A stretch of 64,000 bases of DNA from Pseudomonadota bacterium (lineage in GTDB: Bacteria > Pseudomonadota > Alphaproteobacteria > Rhizobiales > Pleomorphomonadaceae). The position numbers were made by a program, and so were the translations under genes. This document shows positions 35,333-44,068 of this stretch, in pieces. Location of the stretch: positions 124,001 through 188,000 of the forward strand of contig JAEZHI010000041.1 in NCBI GenBank assembly GCA_023436885.1, written 5' to 3'. The notes beneath the pieces were generated by a model that saw only the letters and a list, made by a program, of their open reading frames with translations, was not told the origin of the DNA and did not search any database. The first letter of the stretch is position 1. Every line of letters begins with the position of its first letter.

Positions 35333-36064
35333 ATGACGGCCGAACTCGACGACCTGCTAGCCAGCGCTGAACCGGCGCTGGCCGGCTATCTCGCCGGCAA
35401 ACTCCGCCTCGCCGCCCCCTCGGGCGCCGGGGCGATTGCGTGTCGTGACCTGTTCACCGCCGACGGCTTCGACAGTGCACTCGCCCCCCTTACAACCCGA
35501 TACCCTGATACCGACCGCCGCGCCGTGGTGTCTCTCTGGTCGCTCTATTATTTCTCGACGCTGACCATCGCCCCCATCGTGCTGTGGCGGCGGCTCGGCC
35601 TCGTGCTGCCGCTGTCTCTCGATGACACTTGCCTGATCGCAGCGCCGGACACCGGCATGGCCCAAGCCTTCGTTGTACCTGGCACCGGCGAGGCAGTGAC
35701 CGAGCTGACGATCACCCAGGCGCTCGCACCGATGATCGAACATCATCTGAGGCCGGCCATCGCGTTCATCAGCAGCCACTGCCGCCTGTCGCCGCGCCTC
35801 CTCTGGTGCAATGCGGCAGGGTATATCGACTGGATCCTGCGCGAACTCGACTCCGGCACCGATGAGGCGGAGGGGCTCGAACTCTTCACCGTCCCAAAGC
35901 TCTCCGACGGCACGGACAACCCATTTCAGGGGACGATCAAGCGGATTCCGGATGCCAGCGGCAACGGGCTGCAGTCGCAGCGCAAGGTCTGCTGCCTGCG
36001 CTACATGGTGCCCGGCGTCGGCGGATGCGGCCATACCTGTCCGCTGCCGCAAGGGCGGCAGTGA
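35333..36064 (+). CDS. fhuF: Siderophore-iron reductase FhuF
   Basis: The 243-residue protein ends with VCCLRYMVPGVGGCGHTCPL, the C-terminal cysteine motif that binds the [2Fe-2S] cluster in FhuF. The spacing is CC-x10-C-x3-C, whereas the classical E. coli motif is CC-x10-C-x2-C. FhuF reduces and so releases iron from hydroxamate siderophores in the cytoplasm. It is translationally adjacent to the receptor (start 1 bp after its stop) and convergent with the leftward fhuB gene, with a 1-bp gap. Confidence 0.9.
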   Translation: MTAELDDLLASAEPALAGYLAGKLRLAAPSGAGAIACRDLFTADGFDSALAPLTTRYPDTDRRAVVSLWSLYYFSTLTIAPIVLWRRLGLVLPLSLDDTCLIAAPDTGMAQAFVVPGTGEAVTELTITQALAPMIEHHLRPAIAFISSHCRLSPRLLWCNAAGYIDWILRELDSGTDEAEGLELFTVPKLSDGTDNPFQGTIKRIPDASGNGLQSQRKVCCLRYMVPGVGGCGHTCPLPQGRQ

Positions 36065-36065
36065 C

Positions 36066-38054
36066 TCATCGCCGGCGGATCAAGACGAGCAGCAGCGGCG
36101 TGCCGATCAGCGCTGCCACCAGCCCGGCCGGCATCTCGTAGGGGAAGGCGACATTGCGCCCGGCCCAGTCGGCCAGCACCAGAATACCGGCGCCGGCCAG
36201 CGCTCCGCCGATGATCTGCGAGCCGGCATGCCTGAACCCCAGCTCACGGGCGATATGCGGTCCCATCAGCCCGGCAAAGCTGAGTGGCCCGGCGGCCAGC
36301 GTTGCCGCGCCGCTCAGGATGCCGGCCACCAGGAACAGCAGAAAACGCGCCTTGCCGAGATCGACGCCGACACCCGAGGCTGTCTCGCCACCGAGCGGCA
36401 AGAGATCAAGCCAGCGCCGCATGGCGAGGGCGGCAACGGCAAGACAGAGGCCGATCGCCAGAACCGTCAGCGACAGTCCCATCGTGGCGGAATAGGTCGA
36501 GCCACTCATCCAGCGCAGCAGCACCATGGCGCGCGGGTCGCCGTTGACGGCAATCACACCGCAGATCGCATCGACCAATGCGCTCAGCGCCACGCCGGCC
36601 ATCAACAGGCGCTCAGGCTCGAAACGCGAGCCGAGACCCAGCGCGAAGATCGCCCCGAGAACCACGAGCGCGCCGAGCGAGGCGAACAGCAGTTGCAAGG
36701 GCAAGGTCGGCACGGCAACAATGAACAGCAAAAGCGTGACGCCCACCGTTGCCCCGGCGCTAATGCCGAGGACTTCCGGGCTTGCAAGTTCGTTCCCGGT
36801 CAGTCGCTGCAGGATGACGCCGGCCACTGCCAGCATGCCGCCGGCTGCCAGTGCCGCAACAACGCGCGGCAGCCGCAGCGCCATGATGTCGCCGATAACC
36901 GACGAGGCCGGCAGCCCCCACCCGCCCGAAAGCGGCGAGCGTCCGACAAAGAGAGCAACGACCAGCAGCAGGGCGAAACCCGCTGCAAGACCGACCCAAC
37001 CTGCCCTGCCCCTTCCAGCCGAAGTCCGTACCGCCCTGTGCTCGCCGGCCGCTGGCTGAGGCCGGTGGCGTGCCTTCAACCCGCCGAGCAGCACCAGCAA
37101 CAGCGGCGCGCCGATGACGGCGGTGACCGAGCCGGTCGGCACGAAGTCCTTCATCGCGCCGGCCATCCAGAGCACCAGCCCATCGGTGGCCGAGAGCAGC
37201 CCGGCGCCGAACAGGCTCGACCAGAACAGGATGGCCGCCGGCCGGCGCGCTCCGCTGAGGCGGGCAAGGGCCGGTGCCACCAGGCCGACAAAGCTGATCA
37301 CCCCCACGGTGCTGGTCACGAGAGCGGCCAGCACCACGGCGATGGCAATCGCCCAGAAGCGCAAGCGCGATACCCGAGCGCCAAGCGCCGCCGCCGTCAC
37401 GTCGCCAGCTTCGAGCAGCGACAGCGGCCGGATCATCAATCCCGAGAGGATGGCGGCAACCACGAGCTTCGGCAGGAGCGAAAGGGCCGGCTGCCAGCTC
37501 TGCTGCGACAGTGAGCCGGCGCCCCAGATGAACAGGCCCGCGAGATACCGGTCGTTCATCAGGATCAGGATGGCGGCGAACGCGCCGCACCACAGCGACA
37601 CGATGAGGCCGGCCAGGATCAGCACGAAGGGCGAGAAGTCGCGCCGGGCGCCAAGGCGCAGCACGACGGACGCCGCAATACCGCTGCCGATCAGCGCCAC
37701 AATGTCGCGTCCGAGCCCCATCAGGGCAGGTGCGAACAGCATGGAAACGACCAGCGCCAGATTGGCACCCGCCGACACACCGAGCGTGGCAGGCGAGGCC
37801 AGCGGATTTTTCAGGACGAACTGAAACAGCGCGCCCGACAATCCCAGCGCAAGGCCCGAGAGAAGCGCCACCACCAGCCTGGGCAAGGCGGAATTCACCA
37901 GCAGGAGATTGCTGACCGGCGACTGCGTGGACGCGGCGATGAGCGGGCCGATCTCCTGCCAGGCGAGCCAGCCGGCCAGCGCCAGAAGCAGGACAGCAAA
38001 GGGCGCCGGATGCCTGAGATGCCGCCACGGCGACGAAGAAACCAGAACGCTCAT
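36066..38054 (-). CDS. fhuB: Ferric-siderophore ABC transporter permease, fused FhuB type
   Basis: The 662-residue protein is a tandem of two FecCD permease domains (about 20-330 and 350-660), each ending in a G-rich helix such as LPRLVVALLSGLALGLSGALFQ or LPRVVAALAAGGMLAVAGVILQ. The fused double permease is typical of FhuB. It forms the inner-membrane channel for ferric hydroxamates. Its ATG overlaps the stop of the fhuD-like gene by ATGA. Confidence 0.92.
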   Translation of the reverse strand: MSVLVSSSPWRHLRHPAPFAVLLLALAGWLAWQEIGPLIAASTQSPVSNLLLVNSALPRLVVALLSGLALGLSGALFQFVLKNPLASPATLGVSAGANLALVVSMLFAPALMGLGRDIVALIGSGIAASVVLRLGARRDFSPFVLILAGLIVSLWCGAFAAILILMNDRYLAGLFIWGAGSLSQQSWQPALSLLPKLVVAAILSGLMIRPLSLLEAGDVTAAALGARVSRLRFWAIAIAVVLAALVTSTVGVISFVGLVAPALARLSGARRPAAILFWSSLFGAGLLSATDGLVLWMAGAMKDFVPTGSVTAVIGAPLLLVLLGGLKARHRPQPAAGEHRAVRTSAGRGRAGWVGLAAGFALLLVVALFVGRSPLSGGWGLPASSVIGDIMALRLPRVVAALAAGGMLAVAGVILQRLTGNELASPEVLGISAGATVGVTLLLFIVAVPTLPLQLLFASLGALVVLGAIFALGLGSRFEPERLLMAGVALSALVDAICGVIAVNGDPRAMVLLRWMSGSTYSATMGLSLTVLAIGLCLAVAALAMRRWLDLLPLGGETASGVGVDLGKARFLLFLVAGILSGAATLAAGPLSFAGLMGPHIARELGFRHAGSQIIGGALAGAGILVLADWAGRNVAFPYEMPAGLVAALIGTPLLLVLIRRR

Positions 38055-38950
38055 CGCACCCGCCCCACGTAGTCAGCCATCTGGCCGGCAAAGCGCATCG
38101 CCTCGTTGACCATGCCGAACATCAATGTCTCCGGCAGCACGGCGAAGCGGCCTTCGCGCACGAAGGAGAGGCTCGACCAGATGGGGCTTTCCCGCAAAGT
38201 CGGCAGCGCCTCGGGCGGCAACGGCTCCAGGGCGATCACATGCGCATCGGGCGCGTCGATCTCGGTCAGCCGCTCGATGCCGATGGTATCGAAACCCCAG
38301 TACTGCCCTACCCCGGGCCAGGCGTTGCGCATGCCGATGCGGCCGAGCGTGTCGTCGAACAGCCCCGGCGCCGTGTAGATGCGGCAATGCCGCGCGTCGA
38401 GAAAGCTGATCACCGCCACCGGCGGCGCGCCGGCCGCTTGCACCACCGCACGGCAGGTCTCGAAATGCCGGTCGGCGCGCTCGAGAAAGGCATCGGCCTC
38501 GGCGCGTCGGTCGATGCGATCGCCGAGGAGACGCGTCGCCGCTTCGGCCTTGGGCAGAACCGAATCGCCGCTGGCTTCATAGACGGAGAGCCTGAGCACC
38601 GGCGCAATTTTCTCCAGCACCGGTGTCAGGCTGTCGAGATAGGGCGTTGACAGGATCAGCGTCGGTGCCAATGCGGTCAGCGCTTCCAGATTGACCATGA
38701 TGGCATCGCCCACGTCGGCGACCTCGGGAGGCAATGGCGGCTCGACGACCCACTTGCTCCAATCGGCGACGCCGGCAATACCGACCGGTTTGAGCCCCAG
38801 TGACAGCAGCGTCGAGGCGAGACCATAGTCGAGACTGACAATTCTCGGCTGGTCGGCGCCAGCACGGGCGGGCAGAGCCCACAGGCTGAAACCGGCCGCG
38901 GCCAGGAAACTCCGTCGAGAAAGAAGCGGCATCTCTGAATCACCCGACAT
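38051..38950 (-). CDS. fhuD: Ferric-siderophore substrate-binding protein (FhuD-like)
   Basis: The start is set at 38950, overlapping the fhuC stop; 38932 and 38968 are alternatives. The protein (about 299 residues) has a twin-arginine signal (SRRSFLAAAGFSLWALPARA). The body is a Peripla_BP_2 helical-backbone binding domain (RIVSLDYGLASTLLSLGLKPVGIAG, then ALTALAPTLILSTPYLD). It captures ferric siderophore in the periplasm for the FhuB/FhuC importer. Gene order fhuC-fhuD-fhuB with overlaps shows one operon. Confidence 0.9.
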   Translation of the reverse strand: MSGDSEMPLLSRRSFLAAAGFSLWALPARAGADQPRIVSLDYGLASTLLSLGLKPVGIAGVADWSKWVVEPPLPPEVADVGDAIMVNLEALTALAPTLILSTPYLDSLTPVLEKIAPVLRLSVYEASGDSVLPKAEAATRLLGDRIDRRAEADAFLERADRHFETCRAVVQAAGAPPVAVISFLDARHCRIYTAPGLFDDTLGRIGMRNAWPGVGQYWGFDTIGIERLTEIDAPDAHVIALEPLPPEALPTLRESPIWSSLSFVREGRFAVLPETLMFGMVNEAMRFAGQMADYVGRVR

Positions 38951-39716
38951 AGGCGAGCGGGATGCCACGCTCAGGATGGCGGATAATGCCCATTTCGAGC
39001 CCGTAGATATCCGCCAGAAGCTGGCTGTTCATGATGGTCTCGGAGGCGGCATCGATCATCAGTCGGCCTCGTTTCAGGGCCAGCACCCGGTCGCAGAAGC
39101 GGGCGGCCATGTTGACGTCATGCAGCACGACGATCACGCCGAGTCCGTTGTCATGAGCAAGCGACCGGATCAGCGACAGCACCTCCACCTGATGGGCAAT
39201 GTCGAGGGCGGAGGTCGGCTCGTCGAGCAGCAGGAAGCGGCTGTCCTGCGCCACCAGCATGGCGAGCCAGGCGCGCTGGCGCTCACCGCCGGACATGGTC
39301 GCCACGATCCGGTCGGCCATCCCGTCGATGTGGGTGCGAACCATCGCCTCATCGACCTTGTCGGCATCCTCCGTGCTGAACCGCCCGAGCGCACCGTGCC
39401 AGGGATAGCGGCCACAGGCGACCAGCTCGCGCACGGTCATCTGGCCGGTGTCGCCGTTGTGCTGCGGCAGGTAGGCGACCTCGCGAGCAAAGGCGCGCGG
39501 CTCGATGCCGGCGATTGGCCTGCCATCATAAGTCACAGTGCCGGAATAACCATCGATCTGCCGGGCCAGCACCTTGATCAGCGTCGATTTGCCCGAGCCG
39601 TTATGGCCGATCAGCCCCACCATCTCGCCCGGCGCAAAGGCAGCGGAAATACTCTGAAGCAGCGGGGTTCCTCCAATGGAGACGCCGAGATCGGAGATGG
39701 AAAACACGCTGGGCAT
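38940..39716 (-). CDS. fhuC: Ferric-siderophore ABC transporter ATP-binding protein (FhuC-like)
   Basis: From the ATG at 39716 (GAGGGG upstream) the protein has 258 residues. It has Walker A GHNGSGKST (about 36-44), signature MSGGERQRAWLAMLVAQDSRFLLLDEPTSALD (about 140-170) and an H-loop VLHDV. It energises import of ferric siderophores. An in-frame extension to 39836/39887 is judged to be untranslated leader, because it includes the iron box. It is the first gene of the leftward fhuCDB operon. Confidence 0.91.
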   Translation of the reverse strand: MPSVFSISDLGVSIGGTPLLQSISAAFAPGEMVGLIGHNGSGKSTLIKVLARQIDGYSGTVTYDGRPIAGIEPRAFAREVAYLPQHNGDTGQMTVRELVACGRYPWHGALGRFSTEDADKVDEAMVRTHIDGMADRIVATMSGGERQRAWLAMLVAQDSRFLLLDEPTSALDIAHQVEVLSLIRSLAHDNGLGVIVVLHDVNMAARFCDRVLALKRGRLMIDAASETIMNSQLLADIYGLEMGIIRHPERGIPLAYVG

Positions 39717-39829
39717 ACCCCTCGGTGAACAGGCCGCGATGCTATCGGTGACAAGGCCGGTGAAGGCCTCTTCAATGGAGAAGCTCGATCGCCCGTCTTG
39801 GCGGGCCGATCCTTCGCCAATCTCAAAGT

Positions 39830-39844
39830 TGAACATATAAGTCA
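39830..39844. promoter_or_regulatory. RirA-type iron-responsive box (TGA-N9-TCA)
   Basis: TGAACATATAAGTCA (39830-39844) is a perfect TGA-N9-TCA, the consensus of the rhizobial Rrf2-type iron repressor RirA. It overlaps a possible -35 element and lies 114 bp upstream of the fhuC start. It fits iron-repressed expression of the operon. Confidence 0.6.
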
Positions 39845-39999
39845 AGTTTAATCGCCAAGACCGACCACCGGTCTTCTGGTCCGGCACAGGCCTTCCGTCG
39901 GGCTGCGCTCGCTGCGTTCAGCCTCGATCATCCGAACGCTGATCAAGACAGTCCGCGCTGACGCGACGGCGAGAATCTCTAGGTTGACATGATCATTTT

Positions 40000-40020
40000 T
40001 GCAAATGCCTCGCATTCGCA
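40000..40020. promoter_or_regulatory. Fur-like dyad upstream of fhuC
   Basis: A 21-bp dyad with arms TGCAAATGC and GCATTCGCA around a 3-bp centre lies 284 bp upstream of fhuC. The arms match the Fur-box type seen in many proteobacteria, with one mismatch between the arms. A second regulator besides the RirA-like one is possible. Confidence 0.5.
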
Positions 40021-40590
40021 TAAGTGTTCGCTCGGATGGGCGAACTCGTTGCCGCGGGGCGCATTGGGGGCGATCGACGTCATGTCCGATGACAGGAGCC
40101 TGCCACCCGCTGGCCGCTCTACACAACGGTTTCCACCACCCCAAATAAACCGCACATCATATGTCGCCGATAAGAATAAACTCTTAATACTTAAAATTTC
40201 AATTTAAGATATAATCAGCTTTAAGCAATTCTTAACCACAATATACCGTTCGCAGATAATAGATATAATTTGAAATAGTTTCATTTAGTACATTGTATTA
40301 AATATTTATATATTTTCAAAGAGAACTTATTAAATTTCCATTTCGTGGATTCTACATTTTTTCACTTGAACCATTAAATATTCCGTAATAATAAAATTCC
40401 CTGTCGACACGGCGTGCCGTACGCCAAGGCGACTGGTGGGCATTTTCTGCCTACCAAACTTGTAAAATGGGAATTTTACTTCCTGTCTCGATCGTATCGA
40501 GCCAGAACTGCTATAGGTGTACTGAAATTTATACTTCTAGAAATTTTCGGCGCCGAACTCCCACCCATTTTACGTTGACCTAGGCGCCTC

Positions 40591-40634
40591 GTGGTGCGGC
40601 GACCGGCCCGGCCTCGGCCGCGTCGTCGCACCAC
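40591..40634. terminator. Large stem-loop downstream of the GST gene
   Basis: GTGGTGCGGCGAC (40591-40603) pairs over 13 bp, with one G-U pair, with GTCGTCGCACCAC (40622-40634). The loop can form an inner CGGCC/GGCCG stem. It lies about 46 bp beyond the stop of the leftward GST gene. Without a U-tract it is only a possible terminator. Confidence 0.45.
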
Positions 40635-40680
40635 CCCTCCGGGGTGAGAGCCCAAAATTGCTCCAGAGCCCGACAGGCAC

Positions 40681-41328
<648 letters not shown>

Positions 41329-41347
41329 CGAAGCCTCCGGGCTTGTG

Positions 41348-41827
41348 TCAGGCGGCGGCCGCCTTTTCCAGCGTGGCGATGTCGATCTTGCGCATCTGCA
41401 TCATCGCATCGAACACGCGTTTCGCCTTGGCGCCATCGGCGCTCGTCGTCAGGTCGAGCAGCACGCGCGGCGTGATCTGCCAGGAAAAGCCCCAAGGGTC
41501 CTTGCACCAGCCGCAGTAGCTTTCGGCACCGCCACCGTTGACGATCGCATTCCAGTAGCGGTCGGTTTCCTCCTGGCTGTCCGTTACAACCATGAAGCTG
41601 ACCGCCTCGTCCGGCTTGAAATTCGGCCCTCCATTAAGGCCGACGAACTTCCGGCCGAGCACGGTGAACTCTACGGTCAGCTCGCTGCCGGCTTGACCGC
41701 CGGGAAACTCGCCGGGTGCGACGTTGACCCGGCCGACATGGCTGTCGGGGAAAGTCTTGGCGTAGAACTCAGCTGCCTTCCTGGCTTCGCCATGGTCGAA
41801 CCACAGGCATGTCACGAGATCGGTCAT
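41348..41827 (-). CDS. VOC/PhnB-like domain protein
   Basis: The 159-residue protein is one VOC fold: VTCLWFDHGEARKAAEFYAKTFPDSHVGRV at the start, LTVEFTVLGRKFVGLNGGP in the middle and YCGWCKDPWGFSWQITP near residue 120. It matches the PhnB/'3-demethylubiquinone-9 3-methyltransferase' family, whose named activity is not reliable. A metal-dependent function on a small molecule is likely but unknown. Twenty base pairs separate it from the GST gene. Confidence 0.87.
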   Translation of the reverse strand: MTDLVTCLWFDHGEARKAAEFYAKTFPDSHVGRVNVAPGEFPGGQAGSELTVEFTVLGRKFVGLNGGPNFKPDEAVSFMVVTDSQEETDRYWNAIVNGGGAESYCGWCKDPWGFSWQITPRVLLDLTTSADGAKAKRVFDAMMQMRKIDIATLEKAAAA

Positions 41828-41892
41828 GTCAGCTTCCTCCTCTTGGAATTCGAGCGGCCTCAGTCCCGGTAACCGTCCTCACCGGAACCCGC

Positions 41893-42513
41893 TCAGTTGA
41901 TGCTCGGCGTCCGGCCGAACAGCAATTCGATGTAGCGCCTGAGGTGGTCGACGCTCTCGGCCGCCACCTCCGCCGCACTCTTCGCCTTGGCGAGGATGAA
42001 CGCGCCCTGCAGCACCGCCTGGGTGTGCAGGGCGAGCGAGGCGGCTGTCCACTGGGGCGTCATGCCGCGCGCAGCCATCGCCGCCTCGATATCGGCGACC
42101 AGCGTCGCCGCATGGCCGCTGATGCTGCGGTTGCAGGCATCGCGAATATCAGGCGCGGTCTCGTAGGTCTCCTGCACCATCGTGCCGACCAGACAGGTGA
42201 ACTCCGGCACGCCGCCCTGAAGCAGCGCCTTGCGGAAATCGATGTAGGCCAGAACGCGATCGAGCGGATCGCTATGCGTATGATACGGCGCCGCCGCAAA
42301 CATCGCACTCGTCGTGGCAGACCAGTGATCCGCCGCTGCCACGCCCAGCTCATCCTTGGTCTTGAAGTGATGGAAGAAGGCGCCCTTGGTCACACCCGCC
42401 GCCGCGCAGAGCTCGTCCACCGTGGTTGCTGAATAGCCCTTCGTGCGGATCACCGTCAAAGCCGCCTCCAGCAACTTCGAACGGGCATCGGGTTTGGCCG
42501 AGCTTCTTGCCAT
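41893..42513 (-). CDS. TetR family repressor
   Basis: From the ATG at 42513, with GAGGAGG about 7 bp upstream, the protein has 206 residues. The helix-turn-helix (about 10-55) reads SKLLEAALTVIRTKGYSATTVDELCAAAGVTKGAFFHHFKTKDEL, and a ligand-binding helical domain follows. A conserved cysteine (EFTCLVGTMVQET) is placed as in stress-sensing TetR proteins. It probably represses itself and the VOC and GST genes. A clear operator lies just upstream. Confidence 0.9.
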   Translation of the reverse strand: MARSSAKPDARSKLLEAALTVIRTKGYSATTVDELCAAAGVTKGAFFHHFKTKDELGVAAADHWSATTSAMFAAAPYHTHSDPLDRVLAYIDFRKALLQGGVPEFTCLVGTMVQETYETAPDIRDACNRSISGHAATLVADIEAAMAARGMTPQWTAASLALHTQAVLQGAFILAKAKSAAEVAAESVDHLRRYIELLFGRTPSIN

Positions 42514-42536
42514 CGCGTCCTCCTCGCAGCAACACA

Positions 42537-42552
42537 TACCAACTAGTCGGTA
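42537..42552. promoter_or_regulatory. Probable TetR operator
   Basis: TACCAACTAGTCGGTA is a 16-bp dyad (arms TACCrACT/AGTyGGTA) 24 bp upstream of the TetR start. This sequence type is common before NemR-like TetR genes. Repressor binding would shut off the tetR-VOC-GST unit. Confidence 0.7.
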
Positions 42553-42639
42553 TTGAAGCAAGCTAATTTAAGGACTCGGCACCCAAACCGCCAGTGAATC
42601 ACCGAACGGGAGTCGGCTGGTAGTGCCGCAGACACAAAG

Positions 42640-42689
42640 GCTGGGCGCCCCAGCTCCAGCTTCACCCTGGTCCAATAAGGCCCAGGGTG
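42640..42689. terminator. Two tandem stem-loops after the collagen-like gene
   Basis: A 6-bp perfect stem GCTGGGCGCCCCAGC (42640-42654) and an 8-bp perfect stem CACCCTGG/CCAGGGTG (42663-42689) follow the leftward four-gene operon. On the minus strand the outer one is followed by CTTTGTG. They probably end the operon. Confidence 0.55.
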
Positions 42690-42719
42690 CTAGGTTGAAC
42701 TCAGCTGACCCCAGAGACC

Positions 42720-43718
42720 TCACCGGCGAGGCACGGTGGGAGGTGCGCTGGGCGGAGGAACTGCCGGCGGAGGGGGAGGAGGTACTGGACGGTTTGCGGG
42801 GGGCGGCGCTCCACGAAGCGGATTTCCCGCCGGTGCGGACGGTGGCGAACCGGACGACGAGGGGAAACCAGGCGGCGGAGGCGTTCCCGCGCCGAACCGG
42901 CTGACTGCTGGCGAACTCGGTATCTGAGGCGAAGGTGTTCCAGATGGAACTGGCTGAGCTGGTGGGTTCGGCTGAGCGGGCGGGTTCGGCTGAGCGGGCG
43001 GGTTCGGCTGAGCTCGCAGAACAATAACATCCGGCAAGACTGGCTGACCTTCATGCGGTGACTGGCCTGGCGGCACAGGCAGTTGTCCGATTACGGCCGT
43101 CTGACACACCTTAGCCATTTCTATAACGCTCTGAAGTGCTTTAGGATCTGTGGTTTTCAAATCCTGCGACAACTCATAACCACCAGGGATCTTGAGAGTA
43201 AATTTGAACTCCTGAATTTGACCGGTCGCCGTGGTTGGACGCTGTTCAACGACCCGAGCCTGGGGCGGGTTAGTGACGGCGACATTGACCGTTACCTTGT
43301 TGGTGCCGCCCGCAACATTCACACCCTGCGACACGGCGTTACGTGCATCCCCGCCTTTTGCCTCGGCAGCAGCGTTCGCTCCAGGTACTCCGGGCGTTCC
43401 TGGTGCTCCGGGCGTTCCTGGTGCTCCTGGTGTTCCGGGCGCCCCTGGTGCTCCGGGCGCTCCTGGTGCTCCGGGCGCTCCTGGTGCTCCTGGTGCTCCG
43501 GGCGCTCCTGGTGTTCCGGGCGCTCCTGGCGCTCCTGGTGTTCCGGGCGCTCCTGGTGTTCCGGGCGACTTGGGCCCACCCGCCCCACCGTCCGAGGGGC
43601 CGGGCGTTGGTGGCAGTCCCATAGCTCGCCGTCCGGTATCCGAGAGCTGTTTCCACCCCCATTCCCGTATCGGTTCGGGAATGTACCTTATGTTCGGGAT
43701 TTCGGGCACATCCAGCAT
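42720..43718 (-). CDS. Collagen-like Gly-X-Pro repeat protein
   Basis: The 332-residue protein has a GGAGG site about 9 bp upstream. No signal peptide or membrane helix is visible. A short N-terminal region (1-52) is followed by about 20 uninterrupted Gly-X-Pro triplets (about 53-113, mostly GAP and GTP). A predicted beta-rich domain follows (about 130-215, VTVNVAVTNPPQARVVEQRP, then QEFKFTLKIPGGYELSQDLK), and then a proline-rich tail with three NPPAQP repeats and a poly-Pro end. Collagen-like stretches form rigid triple helices and so suggest a trimer. It is the last gene of the HerA operon. The function is unknown. Confidence 0.8.
   Translation of the reverse strand: MLDVPEIPNIRYIPEPIREWGWKQLSDTGRRAMGLPPTPGPSDGGAGGPKSPGTPGAPGTPGAPGAPGTPGAPGAPGAPGAPGAPGAPGAPGAPGTPGAPGTPGAPGTPGVPGANAAAEAKGGDARNAVSQGVNVAGGTNKVTVNVAVTNPPQARVVEQRPTTATGQIQEFKFTLKIPGGYELSQDLKTTDPKALQSVIEMAKVCQTAVIGQLPVPPGQSPHEGQPVLPDVIVLRAQPNPPAQPNPPAQPNPPAQPVPSGTPSPQIPSSPAVSRFGAGTPPPPGFPSSSGSPPSAPAGNPLRGAPPPANRPVPPPPPPAVPPPSAPPTVPRR
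42961..43014. repeat. 18-bp tandem repeat in the collagen-like gene (NPPAQP)
   Basis: The unit GGTTCGGCTGAGCGGGCG recurs about three times (42961-43014). It encodes the NPPAQP repeat in the proline-rich tail. The unit length keeps the reading frame. Confidence 0.8.
43383..43562. repeat. 9-bp minisatellite encoding the Gly-X-Pro repeat
   Basis: About 20 nine-base units of the type GGTGCTCCT/GGCGCTCCG fill 43383-43562. The reverse complement of a unit, rotated by one base, again encodes Gly-Ala-Pro, so both strands read as collagen. The length can change by slippage without frameshift. Confidence 0.85.
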
Positions 43719-43732
43719 TGAATCGCCCTCCG

Positions 43733-44068
43733 TCAGGCAGCCACAGAGGATCTTAGCGCCCCGTTGGCCCTAGCCTGCGCAAGTTGAAGTTCAGCCGCAA
43801 AAAGTGCCCCACTGCGCAGGTAATCGGGAATGAGCTCTTCTTGTCCCGTCGAAAACACATCCACCGCCGTATCGAGCCACGCGCGGTAGGCCTTCAGGAG
43901 TTCAGCGTCATCTCCCTTCGCTTCAATACGCGATGCGTGCAGGCGTACATATTCCAGAATGCCAACACGCATAACAGCCGCATCTCCGTCAGAAGGATTG
44001 GCGGAAGCAGTATCTATCGCGGCTCTTGCGCTCGCAGCGCTCACCTCGATCAGCCGAAGAATGGTCAT
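43733..44068 (-). CDS. Small helical protein of the HerA operon
   Basis: From the ATG at 44068 the protein has 111 residues. It overlaps the end of the HerA gene by ATGA. The sequence is predicted to be nearly all helical (SARAAIDTASANPSDGDAAV, then ELLKAYRAWLDTAVDVF and SGALFAAELQLAQARANGAL), with no motif I recognise. Its place between the ATPase and the collagen-like gene suggests an adaptor or accessory subunit. The function is unknown. Confidence 0.7.
   Translation of the reverse strand: MTILRLIEVSAASARAAIDTASANPSDGDAAVMRVGILEYVRLHASRIEAKGDDAELLKAYRAWLDTAVDVFSTGQEELIPDYLRSGALFAAELQLAQARANGALRSSVAA

Larger units (their letters stand above)
39989..40680. other. AT-rich gene-free island with hairpins
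   Basis: No convincing gene is present. From about 40140 to 40560 the DNA is AT-rich, unlike the rest of the window. It contains four adjacent short hairpins: GGCGTGCCGTACGCC (40411-40425), a G-U containing 8-bp stem (40435-40455), a 7-bp perfect stem (40462-40479) and CTCGATCGTATCGAG (40487-40501). A larger hairpin lies at 40591-40634. It could be foreign DNA or hold a structured RNA. Confidence 0.5.

Noticed and set aside
35811..37514. Rightward 567-codon frame
   Set aside because: Antisense to fhuB and highly rich in Gln, Arg and His, a typical shadow composition.
39989..40207. 72-codon rightward frame in the AT-rich island
   Set aside because: No ribosome site, no similarity, and the frame runs into AT-rich DNA. 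The Fur-like dyad lies inside it.
40591..40634. Riboswitch upstream of the GST gene
   Set aside because: The stem-loop is downstream of the leftward GST stop, so it cannot act as its leader.
43383..43562. Possible CRISPR array
   Set aside because: The repeat is contiguous 9-bp coding DNA without spacers.
43231..43773. Rightward 180-codon frame with collagen-like repeats opposite the collagen gene
   Set aside because: It arises because the repeat unit reads as Gly-Ala-Pro on both strands. The leftward gene has a Shine-Dalgarno site and a coupled operon; the rightward one has neither.
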